The notes under the pieces were generated by a model. The model was not told where the DNA came from. It saw only the letters and a list, made by a program, of their open reading frames with translations, and ran no database searches. From Pseudomonas sp. Ant30-3 (GTDB lineage Bacteria > Pseudomonadota > Gammaproteobacteria > Pseudomonadales > Pseudomonadaceae): a stretch of 64,000 nt of DNA. This document shows positions 17,659 to 26,742 of the stretch, piece after piece (within the stretch, counting starts at the first letter, position 1; each line of letters starts with the position of its first letter). The translations under genes were made by a program, and so were the position numbers. Where the stretch lies: the NCBI RefSeq assembly GCF_000690905.1, contig NZ_JMCL01000013.1, positions 62,001-126,000 on the forward strand. Direction: 5' to 3'.

Positions 17659-19902
17659 TCATGAGTAGGAATCCAGATCAAACGCTGCGCCAGTGCCCGG
17701 CGCGCGCCCTTCCAGAATGGCGCTAATGGCTTCGTCATCGCGCAATGTGGGCGGCGGGGCCATGGCGAGTTGTTCTTCCGCGGTATTTTCCGGGTGGGCC
17801 TTCCAGCGCGGCAGGTTCTCTGAGAGAAATTCCGGGTGGTTTGCAGCTTGCCCGTAAACCTTGCTCACGGTAGCTCTTTCGCCATGCAGCTTTTCCAGAC
17901 GAACACGCGTTATTTGCAGCTTGCCAATTTCGTCTCTGAGCGGCCTCAGGTTGTTTTCATTGGTTCGTCGATAGGCATCAGGACGGGCTTCACGGTCGGA
18001 TTTCTCCAGCTGCCATTGCATGCTTCGCAAGGCGTTGTTAACCCATTCGAATTCACGAGTGGTCACCAGCTCCCGCCCCGTCTCCAGAGATTCCTGGCAG
18101 CGACGCAGCACGGCCCAGCTGTTGGGGATGTAACCGCCGACCATGAAGTGGTTGTGAACGTAAAGGCTTGGCTCGAAAGCACGATGGGTGGGCAGGCCGT
18201 TTTTTTGCTGGAGTATTTCATTGCAGGCTTTATTAAGAATGGCATCGCAGCCCGGGTCCCAGAGGATCTGCGACAGACGACCGTCCTCAAGTCTCATCGG
18301 CATAAAGTGATGTAGCGTGCCGTGATGCGCATAAGCTGCGCCGCTGAGATTGGCGATCCCGGCGAAAAATATCGAAATACCCAGCGGAGCATTAACAAAG
18401 CTGACGGCGAGACCTGCGCCATACACTTTCAATTTAGTGTCCATGCCAATGCCCGGAACACTGGGAATCGGGTCGTTGAAATTGACCATGCGATGGTGGG
18501 TTAGTCCACCGGCACCCTCTACGAAGGTCTGGTCGGCGGCACGTGGAGCGCCGTAGGTGTAGAGCAGTGGGTCATAAGTAAAACCTTCCCGCCGCCGCAA
18601 CATTTCAGCCAACAGCAATGCAATGGCTCCGCCCAGGCTGTGGCCGGTGACGATGATTTTTTGGCCGCTGTAGAATTTATCCAGGTAGGTAGTGGCAAAC
18701 TCTCGGACCGCTTGCGCTGCTTCATAAAATCCACTGTGCGCTTGTCCAACTCCGTCGCCCGCCTCAATAGGTACCTGCTCGGCATCGATGTCACGGAGCA
18801 GATCACTCCCTCCAGCGGTTCCTCGTACGGCGACCAAGATCACCTCATCGTTATGAGTGATGAAAGCCTGGGTGTCGGTACTGTTGTTTGATGAATTTGT
18901 ATCGTCGAAAAAGTGCACGGTGGCGGGGTTTTCCTGTGAGTCTCCCAACTCTGGATCGTTTTGTTCAGGGTACAACTGCGGGTCAAACGGTACGACTTCC
19001 AAACGTTTGGAATAGGGAACGTCTTCATAGAGCGGGTAGTACGGGTTATTCGGTTTTTGATCTGCAGCGACCTGCCAAATCTCATCGCTTTTGGCCAGAG
19101 CGTCTCCGAACCAGTTGCCGCTGCTGGGTTGCAACGGAAAGGTCACGGCGTCACTCATCACCGGTTGCTCATCAGGGTTCTGGCCAAACGGGGTATAACT
19201 CAAGGTTGCCATCAGTGCGAGCTGGTAGAGGTTTAGCGCGCAAAATTCGTCACTCGTCGAGAGCATCGGGCGCAACGCTCGCAATGGGCGCACTTCGAGT
19301 ACATGGTGCTTGTTCGACATCAGCGGCAGGCCGAAACGCTTGGCCAGCTCAGGCTTGTAGCCAGCGCTGCCTTTAACGGGTAATGGTCGAAATAGCTTAA
19401 GTACATGGAAGTTGGGACGGAAATGGCGTGCGGCCAGAGGTGGTAGGTGCGCTCCGTATTCCACAAGTTCACGCACTTCCACTTGGTGAAATATCCCTGC
19501 ATTCGCCGCGTCTTGTGCAGGATTGGATTGCGTACGCATGCCGGATTTATTAAAGAAGCGAGTGTTCTCGGCACGCACTTGTAGTTCGGTGATGGGAAGT
19601 GGGTAGACTTTTCGCTCAATCAAACGCTCGTACGGCTTTTCTACACCTCGATACGGTTGACTCAATCGAAGCTCCACAGGGCCACAGTAGTGATTTACCA
19701 CTTCGCCGGAGCCCGTCGCATCCAGCGTCCCGCTATAGATAATGTCTTCGTGATCGACGAGCTGATACGCCAGTCCCGCGTAAGGCTGGCCGTTGCCAAA
19801 TTCGTCCACTAACTGAAAGCTGGTTGAATGTTCTCGCAATGGGCAAGCCAAGATTGTCCCATCCATGGAGGGTCTATCGCGCTTAGAGAGTGCAAGGCTC
19901 AT
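17659..19902 (-). CDS. Class 3 lipase, probable T6SS phospholipase effector (Tle type)
   Basis: A 747-residue protein. The N-terminal ~110 residues look like a small beta-sandwich (FQLVDEFGNGQPYAGLAYQL ... GPVELRL), as in PAAR-linked effectors. The Lipase_3 domain (about 340-560) has the nucleophile elbow VTGHSLGGAIALLLAEML near residue 419, a candidate Asp in NFNDPIPSVPG and His in the HHGTLHHF segment. It is the last gene of vgrG-DUF4123-immunity-immunity-lipase, and its ATG at 19902 overlaps the preceding stop as ATGA. The lipoprotein partners imply action on membrane lipids from the periplasm. It may be Tle2-like. Confidence 0.85.
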   Translation of the reverse strand: MSLALSKRDRPSMDGTILACPLREHSTSFQLVDEFGNGQPYAGLAYQLVDHEDIIYSGTLDATGSGEVVNHYCGPVELRLSQPYRGVEKPYERLIERKVYPLPITELQVRAENTRFFNKSGMRTQSNPAQDAANAGIFHQVEVRELVEYGAHLPPLAARHFRPNFHVLKLFRPLPVKGSAGYKPELAKRFGLPLMSNKHHVLEVRPLRALRPMLSTSDEFCALNLYQLALMATLSYTPFGQNPDEQPVMSDAVTFPLQPSSGNWFGDALAKSDEIWQVAADQKPNNPYYPLYEDVPYSKRLEVVPFDPQLYPEQNDPELGDSQENPATVHFFDDTNSSNNSTDTQAFITHNDEVILVAVRGTAGGSDLLRDIDAEQVPIEAGDGVGQAHSGFYEAAQAVREFATTYLDKFYSGQKIIVTGHSLGGAIALLLAEMLRRREGFTYDPLLYTYGAPRAADQTFVEGAGGLTHHRMVNFNDPIPSVPGIGMDTKLKVYGAGLAVSFVNAPLGISIFFAGIANLSGAAYAHHGTLHHFMPMRLEDGRLSQILWDPGCDAILNKACNEILQQKNGLPTHRAFEPSLYVHNHFMVGGYIPNSWAVLRRCQESLETGRELVTTREFEWVNNALRSMQWQLEKSDREARPDAYRRTNENNLRPLRDEIGKLQITRVRLEKLHGERATVSKVYGQAANHPEFLSENLPRWKAHPENTAEEQLAMAPPPTLRDDEAISAILEGRAPGTGAAFDLDSYS

Positions 19903-20711
19903 GGGATCAACTCCTTGTTTTCCGTGCAACTGGGGTAAATGGTGCAGGTGTCGCGTCCATCCGGCATTCGGAAGGTGCTGAAGTCCTTGTTATTACCATT
20001 GCAAAACGCATCTTGGTCTTCAAAGCTTTCGCCCATGCAACGCTTCCAGCCATTGGGGAACTTGACCCAGGTATCGCCCATGAAAGGCTCTTCCACGTCA
20101 GCCTGTGTGATCCTCAAACGCACAGTCTTACCCGGCAGTTGATCCAGGGTATACGCGGCAAACGGATTACCTCGGGTCAATTTCCCCTGAGCATCGGTGT
20201 CCTTGCAGTCGAGGATTTTGACGATGCGGCGCAAACTGCCCGAAGTGCGAAACAACCACTGACACTGGCCGTGCAGTTCGCTTTCACCCGTTGCGTTGAA
20301 GGTGTCTTTGAGGTGCTCAGATAGCGTGGGCCGCACCGCTATTTTGCCGACGTCCATGCCGAAATCAGCAACGTGTTCTGCATAGATCGCGTAAACATTC
20401 AGGTTCACGCTGTACAGCATCAACGGACATCCACTGACCGTCCTGTACAGCTCAACTTCAGAGTTTTGTTGGTAGTTCTTACGCCACTTCCGATTGAACA
20501 CGACGTGTGTACCCTTTCCGCCAGGCACGGTGCATTTTTCTCCCGAAGCGGGAACGTATACCGCGGTTGCTTTGTAGAAAAAGTCTGGAGGTAAATCAGC
20601 AGTCAAAGTAAAGGTCGCTGAATTACCGATGACTGAATTACCAATAGCGGAGCAGCCGAGGGCAAGTGCGAGAAAGCTGCCAGCGATAAGGCTTCTAACA
20701 ATGCGTTTCAT
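19899..20711 (-). CDS. Immunity-type lipoprotein 2 for the lipase
   Basis: A 270-residue lipoprotein. The signal peptide MKRIVRSLIAGSFLALALGC ends in lipobox LALGC. The rest is paralogous to the preceding gene, sharing FPNGWKRCMG and FSTFRMPDGRD near the C-terminus. The frame extends 20 codons upstream, but those codons copy the lipase N-terminus (see 20712-20771). The Met at 20711 restores a normal signal peptide. Its stop overlaps the lipase start. It presumably protects the cell from the lipase in the periplasm. Confidence 0.82.
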   Translation of the reverse strand: MKRIVRSLIAGSFLALALGCSAIGNSVIGNSATFTLTADLPPDFFYKATAVYVPASGEKCTVPGGKGTHVVFNRKWRKNYQQNSEVELYRTVSGCPLMLYSVNLNVYAIYAEHVADFGMDVGKIAVRPTLSEHLKDTFNATGESELHGQCQWLFRTSGSLRRIVKILDCKDTDAQGKLTRGNPFAAYTLDQLPGKTVRLRITQADVEEPFMGDTWVKFPNGWKRCMGESFEDQDAFCNGNNKDFSTFRMPDGRDTCTIYPSCTENKELIP

Positions 20712-20771
20712 ACGTGGGCATCTCTTGCCATCCATGGATGGCCTGTCTCGCTGAAGTAGCGCAAGGCTCAT
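20712..20771 (-). pseudogene. Remnant of a lipase 5' end between the two immunity genes
   Basis: The 20 codons in frame with the next lipoprotein read MSLALLQRDRPSMDGKRCPR. The true lipase begins MSLALSKRDRPSMDG. The remnant ATG overlaps the upstream immunity stop in ATGA, exactly as the true lipase start does at 19902. The simplest reading is tandem duplication of an immunity gene together with the start of the effector gene. Confidence 0.85.
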
Positions 20772-21568
20772 GGGGTCAACTTCTGGTTTTCAGTGCAACC
20801 GGGGTAAATGGTGCAATCGTCGCGGCCATCCGGCATACGGAAAGTGCTGAAATCCTGGTCGTTGCCGTAACAGAAAGCGTGTTGGTCTTCAAAGCTCTTG
20901 CCCATGCAACGCTTCCAGCCATTAGGAAACTTTATCCAGGTATCGCCCATGTAAGGCTCTTCCGCGTCAGCCTGTTTGATCCTCAAACGCACAGTCTTTC
21001 CCGGCAGCTGATCCAAGGTATACGCGGCAAATGGATTACCTCGGGTCAATTTGCCCTGAGCATCGGTCTCCTTGCAGTTGAGTATTTTTACGATGCGGCG
21101 CAAGCTCCCCGAAGTGCGAAACAACCACTGACACCGCCCGAACAGTTCGCTTTCACCTATCGCGTTAAAAGTTTCTTCAAGGCGCTCAGGCAACGTTGGT
21201 CGCACCGCAATTTTTCCGACGTCACTCCCGAAATCGCCTCGGTCTTTTCCGTACTTCGCGTAAATATTCAAGTCAATGCTATACAGCACCAGCGGACAGC
21301 CGCTCACTGTTCTGCGTAGCTCCACTTCAGAGTCAGGCTTGTATTGAGTTCGCCATTCCTCAACGTTGAAACCAATCTGAGTGTTCCTTCCTCCAGGCAC
21401 AGTGCACGTTTCACCTTTGGCCGGCACATAGTTGGCCCGTGCCGCATAAGCGAAATTTTCCGGCAACTCGGCAGTGAGGATGAACGTATTGGATGAGCCT
21501 GTTGCGGAGCAGCCCACGGTGAGGCTTGCACAACTGCCAGCGATAAGGCTCATAACGATGCGCTTCAT
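20768..21568 (-). CDS. Immunity-type lipoprotein 1 for the lipase
   Basis: A 266-residue lipoprotein with signal peptide MKRIVMSLIAGSCASLTVGC and lipobox LTVGC. It is clearly homologous to the next gene along its full length. Conserved blocks include CTVPGG, CQWLFRTSGSLRRIVKIL and FPNGWKRCMG. Its ATG overlaps the DUF4123 stop codon (ATGA). Lipidation puts it in the periplasm, facing an incoming lipid-degrading effector. Confidence 0.82.
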   Translation of the reverse strand: MKRIVMSLIAGSCASLTVGCSATGSSNTFILTAELPENFAYAARANYVPAKGETCTVPGGRNTQIGFNVEEWRTQYKPDSEVELRRTVSGCPLVLYSIDLNIYAKYGKDRGDFGSDVGKIAVRPTLPERLEETFNAIGESELFGRCQWLFRTSGSLRRIVKILNCKETDAQGKLTRGNPFAAYTLDQLPGKTVRLRIKQADAEEPYMGDTWIKFPNGWKRCMGKSFEDQHAFCYGNDQDFSTFRMPDGRDDCTIYPGCTENQKLTP

Positions 21569-22413
21569 ACCGGCGCATCCCTTTGCATAGACATCACCTG
21601 CTGACTCACCCTCTCAAAATGTGCCGCCGGATCCTCTTCCGGTTTCGGCTCCCAGAATTTGGGCGGTAGAAAGCCCGGTGTATGCAGGCATCCGGTCAAC
21701 ATAAAATGGACCTGCTCCGGCTGCTGCCAACCCCATAAATGGCCCAGTTCAAGCAAACCCCATAGCCAGTCATCCACATTCAGGACGGCGGCAACGGCTG
21801 CCAGGGCTTCGGTATGCTGGCCAACCAGGTAGCGGCGGGTGTTATCAAACTGCACATTGGCGTAAACCATGTCCGGGGTTGGCGTGTGTAACCACGCCGG
21901 CTCGTCCGGCAGCGGATGCTCCCCGGGGTCAGGGTTGTCCGCTACCGTCCATTGTTCAGCGTGCCAGTAACAGACGCTGGCGAGAGGGCCGAGAAAGCCC
22001 GGGCGCTGTTCCGGTTGCAGGTGGGCGAGGGCGCGGCCCAACACGCGGTTATCGTGCACGCGATACACCGCCAGGCTCGGCCGCGCGCCGGTTATCAATC
22101 GATTGCGCCAGTGACCGGTCAGGATGTCCAGGTCTACGTGGCTGGCACTGGCCAGCCAGCCCCAGTGACGCTCGGGCGTGGCGAGCAGGGCCTGAATGAC
22201 GGGATGTTTGACGCTGCCCACTCGAAACAGAAAAGGTCCGGATGGCGCCAGGGCACCAGCCACGGTTCCGGAGTAAACACTGCGGTACTGATCAGCTCCC
22301 AACGCCCTCGCCAATGCCACGCGCTCGTCAAGCTGGCCGTCACTGTCGAGCATCAGATAGAGATCCCGCGCGCTGCGGGATTGTTCATGCAGCCACTGTT
22401 CGAGTGTGTTCAT
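21565..22413 (-). CDS. DUF4123 T6SS adaptor (effector-VgrG chaperone, Tap/TEC)
   Basis: A 282-residue DUF4123 protein. Visible features are the early YLMLDSDGQLDER strand, YSGTVAGALAPSGPFLFRV, WGWLASASHVDLDILTGHWR and the YANVQFDNTRRYLV stretch. Such adaptors load a specific effector onto the VgrG encoded beside them. Here that is the class 3 lipase. The frame opens earlier, but ATG 22413 overlaps the vgrG stop as ATGA, matching every other junction in this operon. Confidence 0.9.
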   Translation of the reverse strand: MNTLEQWLHEQSRSARDLYLMLDSDGQLDERVALARALGADQYRSVYSGTVAGALAPSGPFLFRVGSVKHPVIQALLATPERHWGWLASASHVDLDILTGHWRNRLITGARPSLAVYRVHDNRVLGRALAHLQPEQRPGFLGPLASVCYWHAEQWTVADNPDPGEHPLPDEPAWLHTPTPDMVYANVQFDNTRRYLVGQHTEALAAVAAVLNVDDWLWGLLELGHLWGWQQPEQVHFMLTGCLHTPGFLPPKFWEPKPEEDPAAHFERVSQQVMSMQRDAPV

Positions 22414-24437
22414 GCGACTTCTCCAATGCTGCATTGACCCGCCAGGCACGCCTCGCACAGCGGGCAATAATCTGCCGCCCGCTGTCGGGCGCTGTTTAGG
22501 ATGGACATAGGGCTGGCGATGACAGGTGCAGGCTCGCTGGCCTCTGCCTGCCGCGCTTGCAGTGGCGGCACGCCGATCATCGGCGAGCCCCCCTCGACCA
22601 AAGCGACGCTGCTGAAAATCCCTGCCGCATTGATCACGATGTGATGCCCACCTGCAGAGAGCGTCAGGCTTGTGCCCGCATTGATCACCACGTTGCTGGC
22701 GCTGACATGAACTTGCTGCCCAGCCTGAATCACCAGCGTACCGGCAGACGTCATGCTGCTGTTGCCGCTGACAGTGAGCAGCTCATCAGCGCCGATTACC
22801 GTGCTGCGCGCACCTTGAGTGGTGTGGAATTCGTCGCCCTTGATCAGGCTCGAGCTGTTGCGATCGACCTGCTCGAAGCGGTCGTTGTTGATCAGGCTGT
22901 GGCTGTCGTTGAGGATCAGTTGCTCGATGTCACGTTGCGCGCGCAGATAGATTTTTTCCTGCCCGGCGCGGTCCTCGATCGAGAGCTCGTTGTAGCCGCC
23001 GTTGCGCGGCGAGCTCTGGCTGCGGAGCACTGTTCTGGTTTTGTTTTCGGGTAACGGGTGCGCGACAGAGTTGACCTTGTTGGGCACACAGCCAGTAATC
23101 AGCGGTTTGTCCGGGTCGCCTTCATCAAATGTAACGATCACTTCCATGCCGACGCGCGGGGTGCTCACCGAACCAAACCCTTCGCCTGCCAAACTGGTCC
23201 CGACCCTTAACCAGCAACTGCTTTTTTCACTGTTGAGTTCTGCGCGATCCCATGGGAATTCAACGCGGACCCTGCCGAATTCATCGCAAAAAATTTCTTC
23301 GCCGGGTGGTCCGGTGACGCGCGCGGTCTGGCAGACCAGTTTGGGTTTGCTCTCAGGAAACGGTGGGCGATAGGGCACGTACGCCCCTATTGCGCTGAAG
23401 CTGTTGCGGTAGCCTTGGGTGAAGCTATTGGCGGAGGATTCGTCGCTGATCAGGGCTTCTTCCAGCGATTGCGGCTGCTTGCCTTCATGCTGAACGCTGA
23501 TCAGCAACCACTGGTCATTGCAGGCCGCGCGCGGGTGTTCGATCAGGTCGAACAGGTAACCGCTGCGCAGTGTCGGCTGATCGCCTTTACCGTGGACCAA
23601 TTGATAGTCGCGACGGTGACGTTCCAGCGCCAGCCGCGCGAGGCGCTTGCCGTGCTTTTCGGTCTCCATCCACAGCGGATAACCATAGTCTTCCAGTGCG
23701 GGGGTGAACTCGGCGGTGAAGCTGCTCTCCAGCAACGCACTCGGTCGTTTGAAGTCATAGTGGCGGCGTGTGGTTGTACTGGTGCGAGTGCTGAACGCCA
23801 CGGCGAAGCGGTTGATGACAGGATGGTCCGGGACCATGCCAGCCTCTTGCAGATAAGGCGTCGGCGCCAGCGTGGGGAAAAATACCTGGTCGTCGGTGAA
23901 CACCAGCAAATGCATTTCAGGAGAATGCTGATGGTGCCACGCGATCCCGTCTTCAGCGCACAGACGCTGGATGAACTCGAAATCGCTTTCCCCATATTGA
24001 GTGCAATATTCGCGCTTGGCGCTGGTGCTGACATGGAAAGTGAACACATCCGAATGAATGCCATGTTTGTGCAGCACCTGGGTCACGATCTGCGGCACGC
24101 TCAGATTCTGAAAAATCCGTTGATCGTGACTGAACTGCAAGTAGTGCAGGGCTGGAACAAGGGAGAGGTGGTACCGGGTCAGACGCTTGCCCGGTTCTCC
24201 TGCCAACACGTCTTCGATGCGACCGTGGATACCTTCATGGTCAAGACCGAACTGCAGAAATGCCGGTTGACCGAGCAGGCATTCCAGATCGAAATCCGTG
24301 TGTTCGCTCACCACTTCCACGCGAATGGAATAGAGCGTGCTGATGGCTTCGCAGCCTTCGAAAGCCAGCACTTTGAAGTCGTGTCGAATACCAGGAATGT
24401 GCAGAGTGAAAAGCGCGGGGGCTACAGGGTTGAACAT
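22410..24437 (-). CDS. vgrG: VgrG spike protein (lipase-associated)
   Basis: A 675-residue VgrG. It has the gp27-like N-terminal part (HIPGIRHDFKVLAFEGCEAI, GRIEDVLAGEPGKRLTRYHL), the gp5 OB-fold (GEEIFCDEFGRVRVEFPWDR, PRVGMEVIVTFDEGDPDKPLITGCV) and a beta-helix. The Cys-rich tail ends ADYCPLCEACLAGQC. That tail carries five cysteines and may bind a metal or dock the adaptor. ATG 24437 has AAGGAC upstream. It heads the operon and delivers the lipase through the DUF4123 adaptor. Confidence 0.95.
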   Translation of the reverse strand: MFNPVAPALFTLHIPGIRHDFKVLAFEGCEAISTLYSIRVEVVSEHTDFDLECLLGQPAFLQFGLDHEGIHGRIEDVLAGEPGKRLTRYHLSLVPALHYLQFSHDQRIFQNLSVPQIVTQVLHKHGIHSDVFTFHVSTSAKREYCTQYGESDFEFIQRLCAEDGIAWHHQHSPEMHLLVFTDDQVFFPTLAPTPYLQEAGMVPDHPVINRFAVAFSTRTSTTTRRHYDFKRPSALLESSFTAEFTPALEDYGYPLWMETEKHGKRLARLALERHRRDYQLVHGKGDQPTLRSGYLFDLIEHPRAACNDQWLLISVQHEGKQPQSLEEALISDESSANSFTQGYRNSFSAIGAYVPYRPPFPESKPKLVCQTARVTGPPGEEIFCDEFGRVRVEFPWDRAELNSEKSSCWLRVGTSLAGEGFGSVSTPRVGMEVIVTFDEGDPDKPLITGCVPNKVNSVAHPLPENKTRTVLRSQSSPRNGGYNELSIEDRAGQEKIYLRAQRDIEQLILNDSHSLINNDRFEQVDRNSSSLIKGDEFHTTQGARSTVIGADELLTVSGNSSMTSAGTLVIQAGQQVHVSASNVVINAGTSLTLSAGGHHIVINAAGIFSSVALVEGGSPMIGVPPLQARQAEASEPAPVIASPMSILNSARQRAADYCPLCEACLAGQCSIGEVA

Positions 24438-24930
24438 TACGCTTGTCCTTAAGCAACGTGGATTTAAGCGTGATGTCGATCGTCCCTGATCAGCCACGCG
24501 TGCTGAATTTCGACGGAAGTTATCAAGGCCTGAAATATATTGATGTGAGAAACATCGCCTGCTTTTGTCGGAGTCTTCTGATACTGGAAGTTTCTAACCG
24601 AAAGTAGGAAAGTGCTGTAGGCGTTGGTCCAGAAACTTTCTGGATGGCAACTAACGACGTCTGCAACGGACTTTGGGATCAAGCGTGATGATTGGCTGAG
24701 TGATATCGAACTAATGGCATTTGGCGTCCGCCAAGTGCCACTTAAAATTTATTCCCGAAATACCGCATTTTCGGAACGGTCCTACTTCTTTTTTGTTTCG
24801 AGTTTGTCATGCTCTCCCACGTTTTCAGGTGCCAGAAAATCCAAATCATCTGTGTTGGCGGACTGCACCGCTCTGGAGCAAGGGTTTCAGAGGGGGATTC
24901 GGTCAGGCTGACGGATCGGGAGTAGCACTC

Positions 24931-24963
24931 AGGGATTCCCCTGCGGCATATAAGGGAATCCCT
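24931..24963. repeat. Perfect 10-bp inverted repeat upstream of tssA
   Basis: AGGGATTCCC (24931-24940) and GGGAATCCCT (24954-24963) are separated by 13 bases. No T run follows on the plus strand. It could be an operator or a stem in a leader. Confidence 0.7.
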
Positions 24964-25005
24964 TACAAACATAAGTGCGTTTCGTCTTGTTATGTAATCG
25001 GATGC

Positions 25006-25034
25006 TTGCTAGTGGCCATCATCGTGAGTACGAT
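25006..25034 (+). promoter_or_regulatory. Possible sigma-70-type promoter for the T6SS operon
   Basis: TTGCTA (25006-25011), a 17-base spacer, and TACGAT (25029-25034) lie 120 bases before tssA. The match is moderate. I found no clear -24/-12 sigma-54 promoter here. Confidence 0.3.
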
Positions 25035-25153
25035 GCGCGCACTTGTAAGAGCACGATCTCAATTGGATGAGACTCATCGCAGCTCTTGATACGGTTTCCA
25101 CGCCCTCTGTATTCCAATTGGCGTAAGACTGTAATCCAAACCAAAGGCCAGGG

Positions 25154-26710
25154 ATGTCCTACTCAAGCAAACTTTCCGCTCATTACCTCGAACTCGCTAA
25201 AGCCTCTGTTTCCAAAGAGAATTTCGCGGGCGAAGACGTTCGCTTTTCGAGCGAATACGAGGGGTTGGAAAGCGAGCTGAGCAAGGCCTCGTCGATGCAC
25301 GAGAGCGGCCAGATCGACTGGCTGAAAATCCGTGAAAACAGCGAAAACCTGTTGCGCACCCAGTCCAAGGATTTACGGGTTGGCGCCTGGCTGACCTGGG
25401 CGTTGTATCAGCGTGAATCCTTCCAGGGTTTACTCGCTGGCCTCGGGTTGCTGCACTACCTGTGCGAACACCATTGGCCCGAGCTTCATCCAGCCAAAGC
25501 CAGAACCCGCGCCGCCTCGGTCAGTTGGCTGGTGCCGCGTCTCGAACAGGTGCTGACCGAAAATATCGCGATCAAAGAGCAACTGCCGATGTTCCGCCGT
25601 CTGGTGGAACATCTGGAAGGCCTGGACGCTGCCTGTACTCAACACCTTGGCGACGATGCGCCCTTGCTGCTGCCGCTTTCCCGTCGTCTGAAAAGCATGG
25701 TTCAGCGCGCTGCCGACAACCAGCCGGAGCCCGGTGTGGTTGGCGCAGCGGTGGCTCAGGTCAAGCAAGCCGCCACGCAACTGTTCACCCCCGGCGCACC
25801 GATCGACAACGAAAAAGAAGCTCACAAGGCACTGCGCGCTCAGCAGGAAAACGCGCGCCCATTGTGCGCCTGGTGGCTCAAGCAGAAAGCCACTGACCTG
25901 CGCGCCCTGCGCCTCAATCGCACGCTGCTGTGGTTGCCCATCGACGCCGTCCCCGAGCGCAACGCGGAGCAGATCACCGTGCTGCGCGGCTTGCCCATCG
26001 ACAAGCTCAAGGCCTACCAGGAACGATACGATCAGGGCAAATATGCAGACCTGTTGGTGGAACTGGAGGCGAGCCTGGCGAAGGCGCCGTTCTGGTTCGA
26101 TGGCCAACGAATGGTCTGGGAGTGCCTGCAGGGGCTCAACGCCGAGCTGGCAATGCGCGAAGTGGAAATCCACTTCGCGCTTTTGATTCAGCGCCTGCCC
26201 GGCATCATCGAATTGCGCTTCCACGACGGTGCGCCGTTTGCTGATCCGGCCACCCGCGCCTGGATCAGTGGCAGCGTCATGCCGCATCTGCAGACGGCCA
26301 GCGCACCGCGCAAAACCGAAGTCGCCGATACCCAGCCGGCCTGGGAACTCGCCCTCGAAGAGGTCTTGCCGATTCTGCGCAAGGAGGGCCTTAAGGCCGC
26401 CGTGCAGATTCTCAAGCAAGGCCTGCAAAGTGCTCAAGGCGGGCGCGTGCGCTTCTTCTGGCAGTTCGCCCTCGCGCGGCTGTGCTTCATGGCCAAGAAA
26501 TACGAACTGGCCAGGACTCAACTGGAAACTCTTGACCAAACATTACAGGACTCAGGCCTGAACGCCTGGGAGCCCGATCTTGCGCTGGAAGTGCTGCATT
26601 TACTGCATAGCTGCTGCGAGTTGTTGCCGCAGAACCATGCCGTCCGTGAACGCAAGGAAGAGATTTATCGCAGGCTGTGCCACCTCGACCTCGAAGTGGT
26701 ACTCGAATAG
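25154..26710 (+). CDS. tssA: TssA, T6SS baseplate/sheath-cap protein
   Basis: A 518-residue protein with the ImpA_N domain (about residues 10-130, including DLRVGAWLTWALYQRESFQGL) and a VasJ-type C-terminal region (about 215-515). TssA coordinates baseplate priming and sheath polymerisation. It is the first gene of the plus-strand cluster, as in the H2-type T6SS of P. aeruginosa. tssB follows after 32 bases. Confidence 0.92.
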   Translation: MSYSSKLSAHYLELAKASVSKENFAGEDVRFSSEYEGLESELSKASSMHESGQIDWLKIRENSENLLRTQSKDLRVGAWLTWALYQRESFQGLLAGLGLLHYLCEHHWPELHPAKARTRAASVSWLVPRLEQVLTENIAIKEQLPMFRRLVEHLEGLDAACTQHLGDDAPLLLPLSRRLKSMVQRAADNQPEPGVVGAAVAQVKQAATQLFTPGAPIDNEKEAHKALRAQQENARPLCAWWLKQKATDLRALRLNRTLLWLPIDAVPERNAEQITVLRGLPIDKLKAYQERYDQGKYADLLVELEASLAKAPFWFDGQRMVWECLQGLNAELAMREVEIHFALLIQRLPGIIELRFHDGAPFADPATRAWISGSVMPHLQTASAPRKTEVADTQPAWELALEEVLPILRKEGLKAAVQILKQGLQSAQGGRVRFFWQFALARLCFMAKKYELARTQLETLDQTLQDSGLNAWEPDLALEVLHLLHSCCELLPQNHAVRERKEEIYRRLCHLDLEVVLE

Positions 26711-26742
26711 GCCCCCGGGCCACAACCGCAAGGAGAAAAGCC

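Larger units (their letters stand above)
24438..25153. other. Divergent intergenic region between vgrG and tssA
   Basis: About 716 bases, less G+C-rich than the genes, with no convincing coding sequence on either strand. It must hold the promoters for both T6SS blocks. Two palindromes stand out: TTGGCG-TC-CGCCAA at 24721-24734, and the one at 24931-24963. Confidence 0.6.

Noticed and set aside
17487..17738. 83-codon reverse-strand frame after the lipase gene
   Set aside because: It overlaps the lipase 3' end in another frame, has no ribosome site, and its composition does not look like protein.
24624..24911. 95-codon frame in the vgrG-tssA gap
   Set aside because: No ribosome site, no domain, and composition typical of non-coding sequence.
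24438..25153. Sigma-54 promoter searched for upstream of tssA and vgrG
   Set aside because: TGGCAC occurs on the minus strand near 24729-24740 but lacks a TTGC at the right distance.
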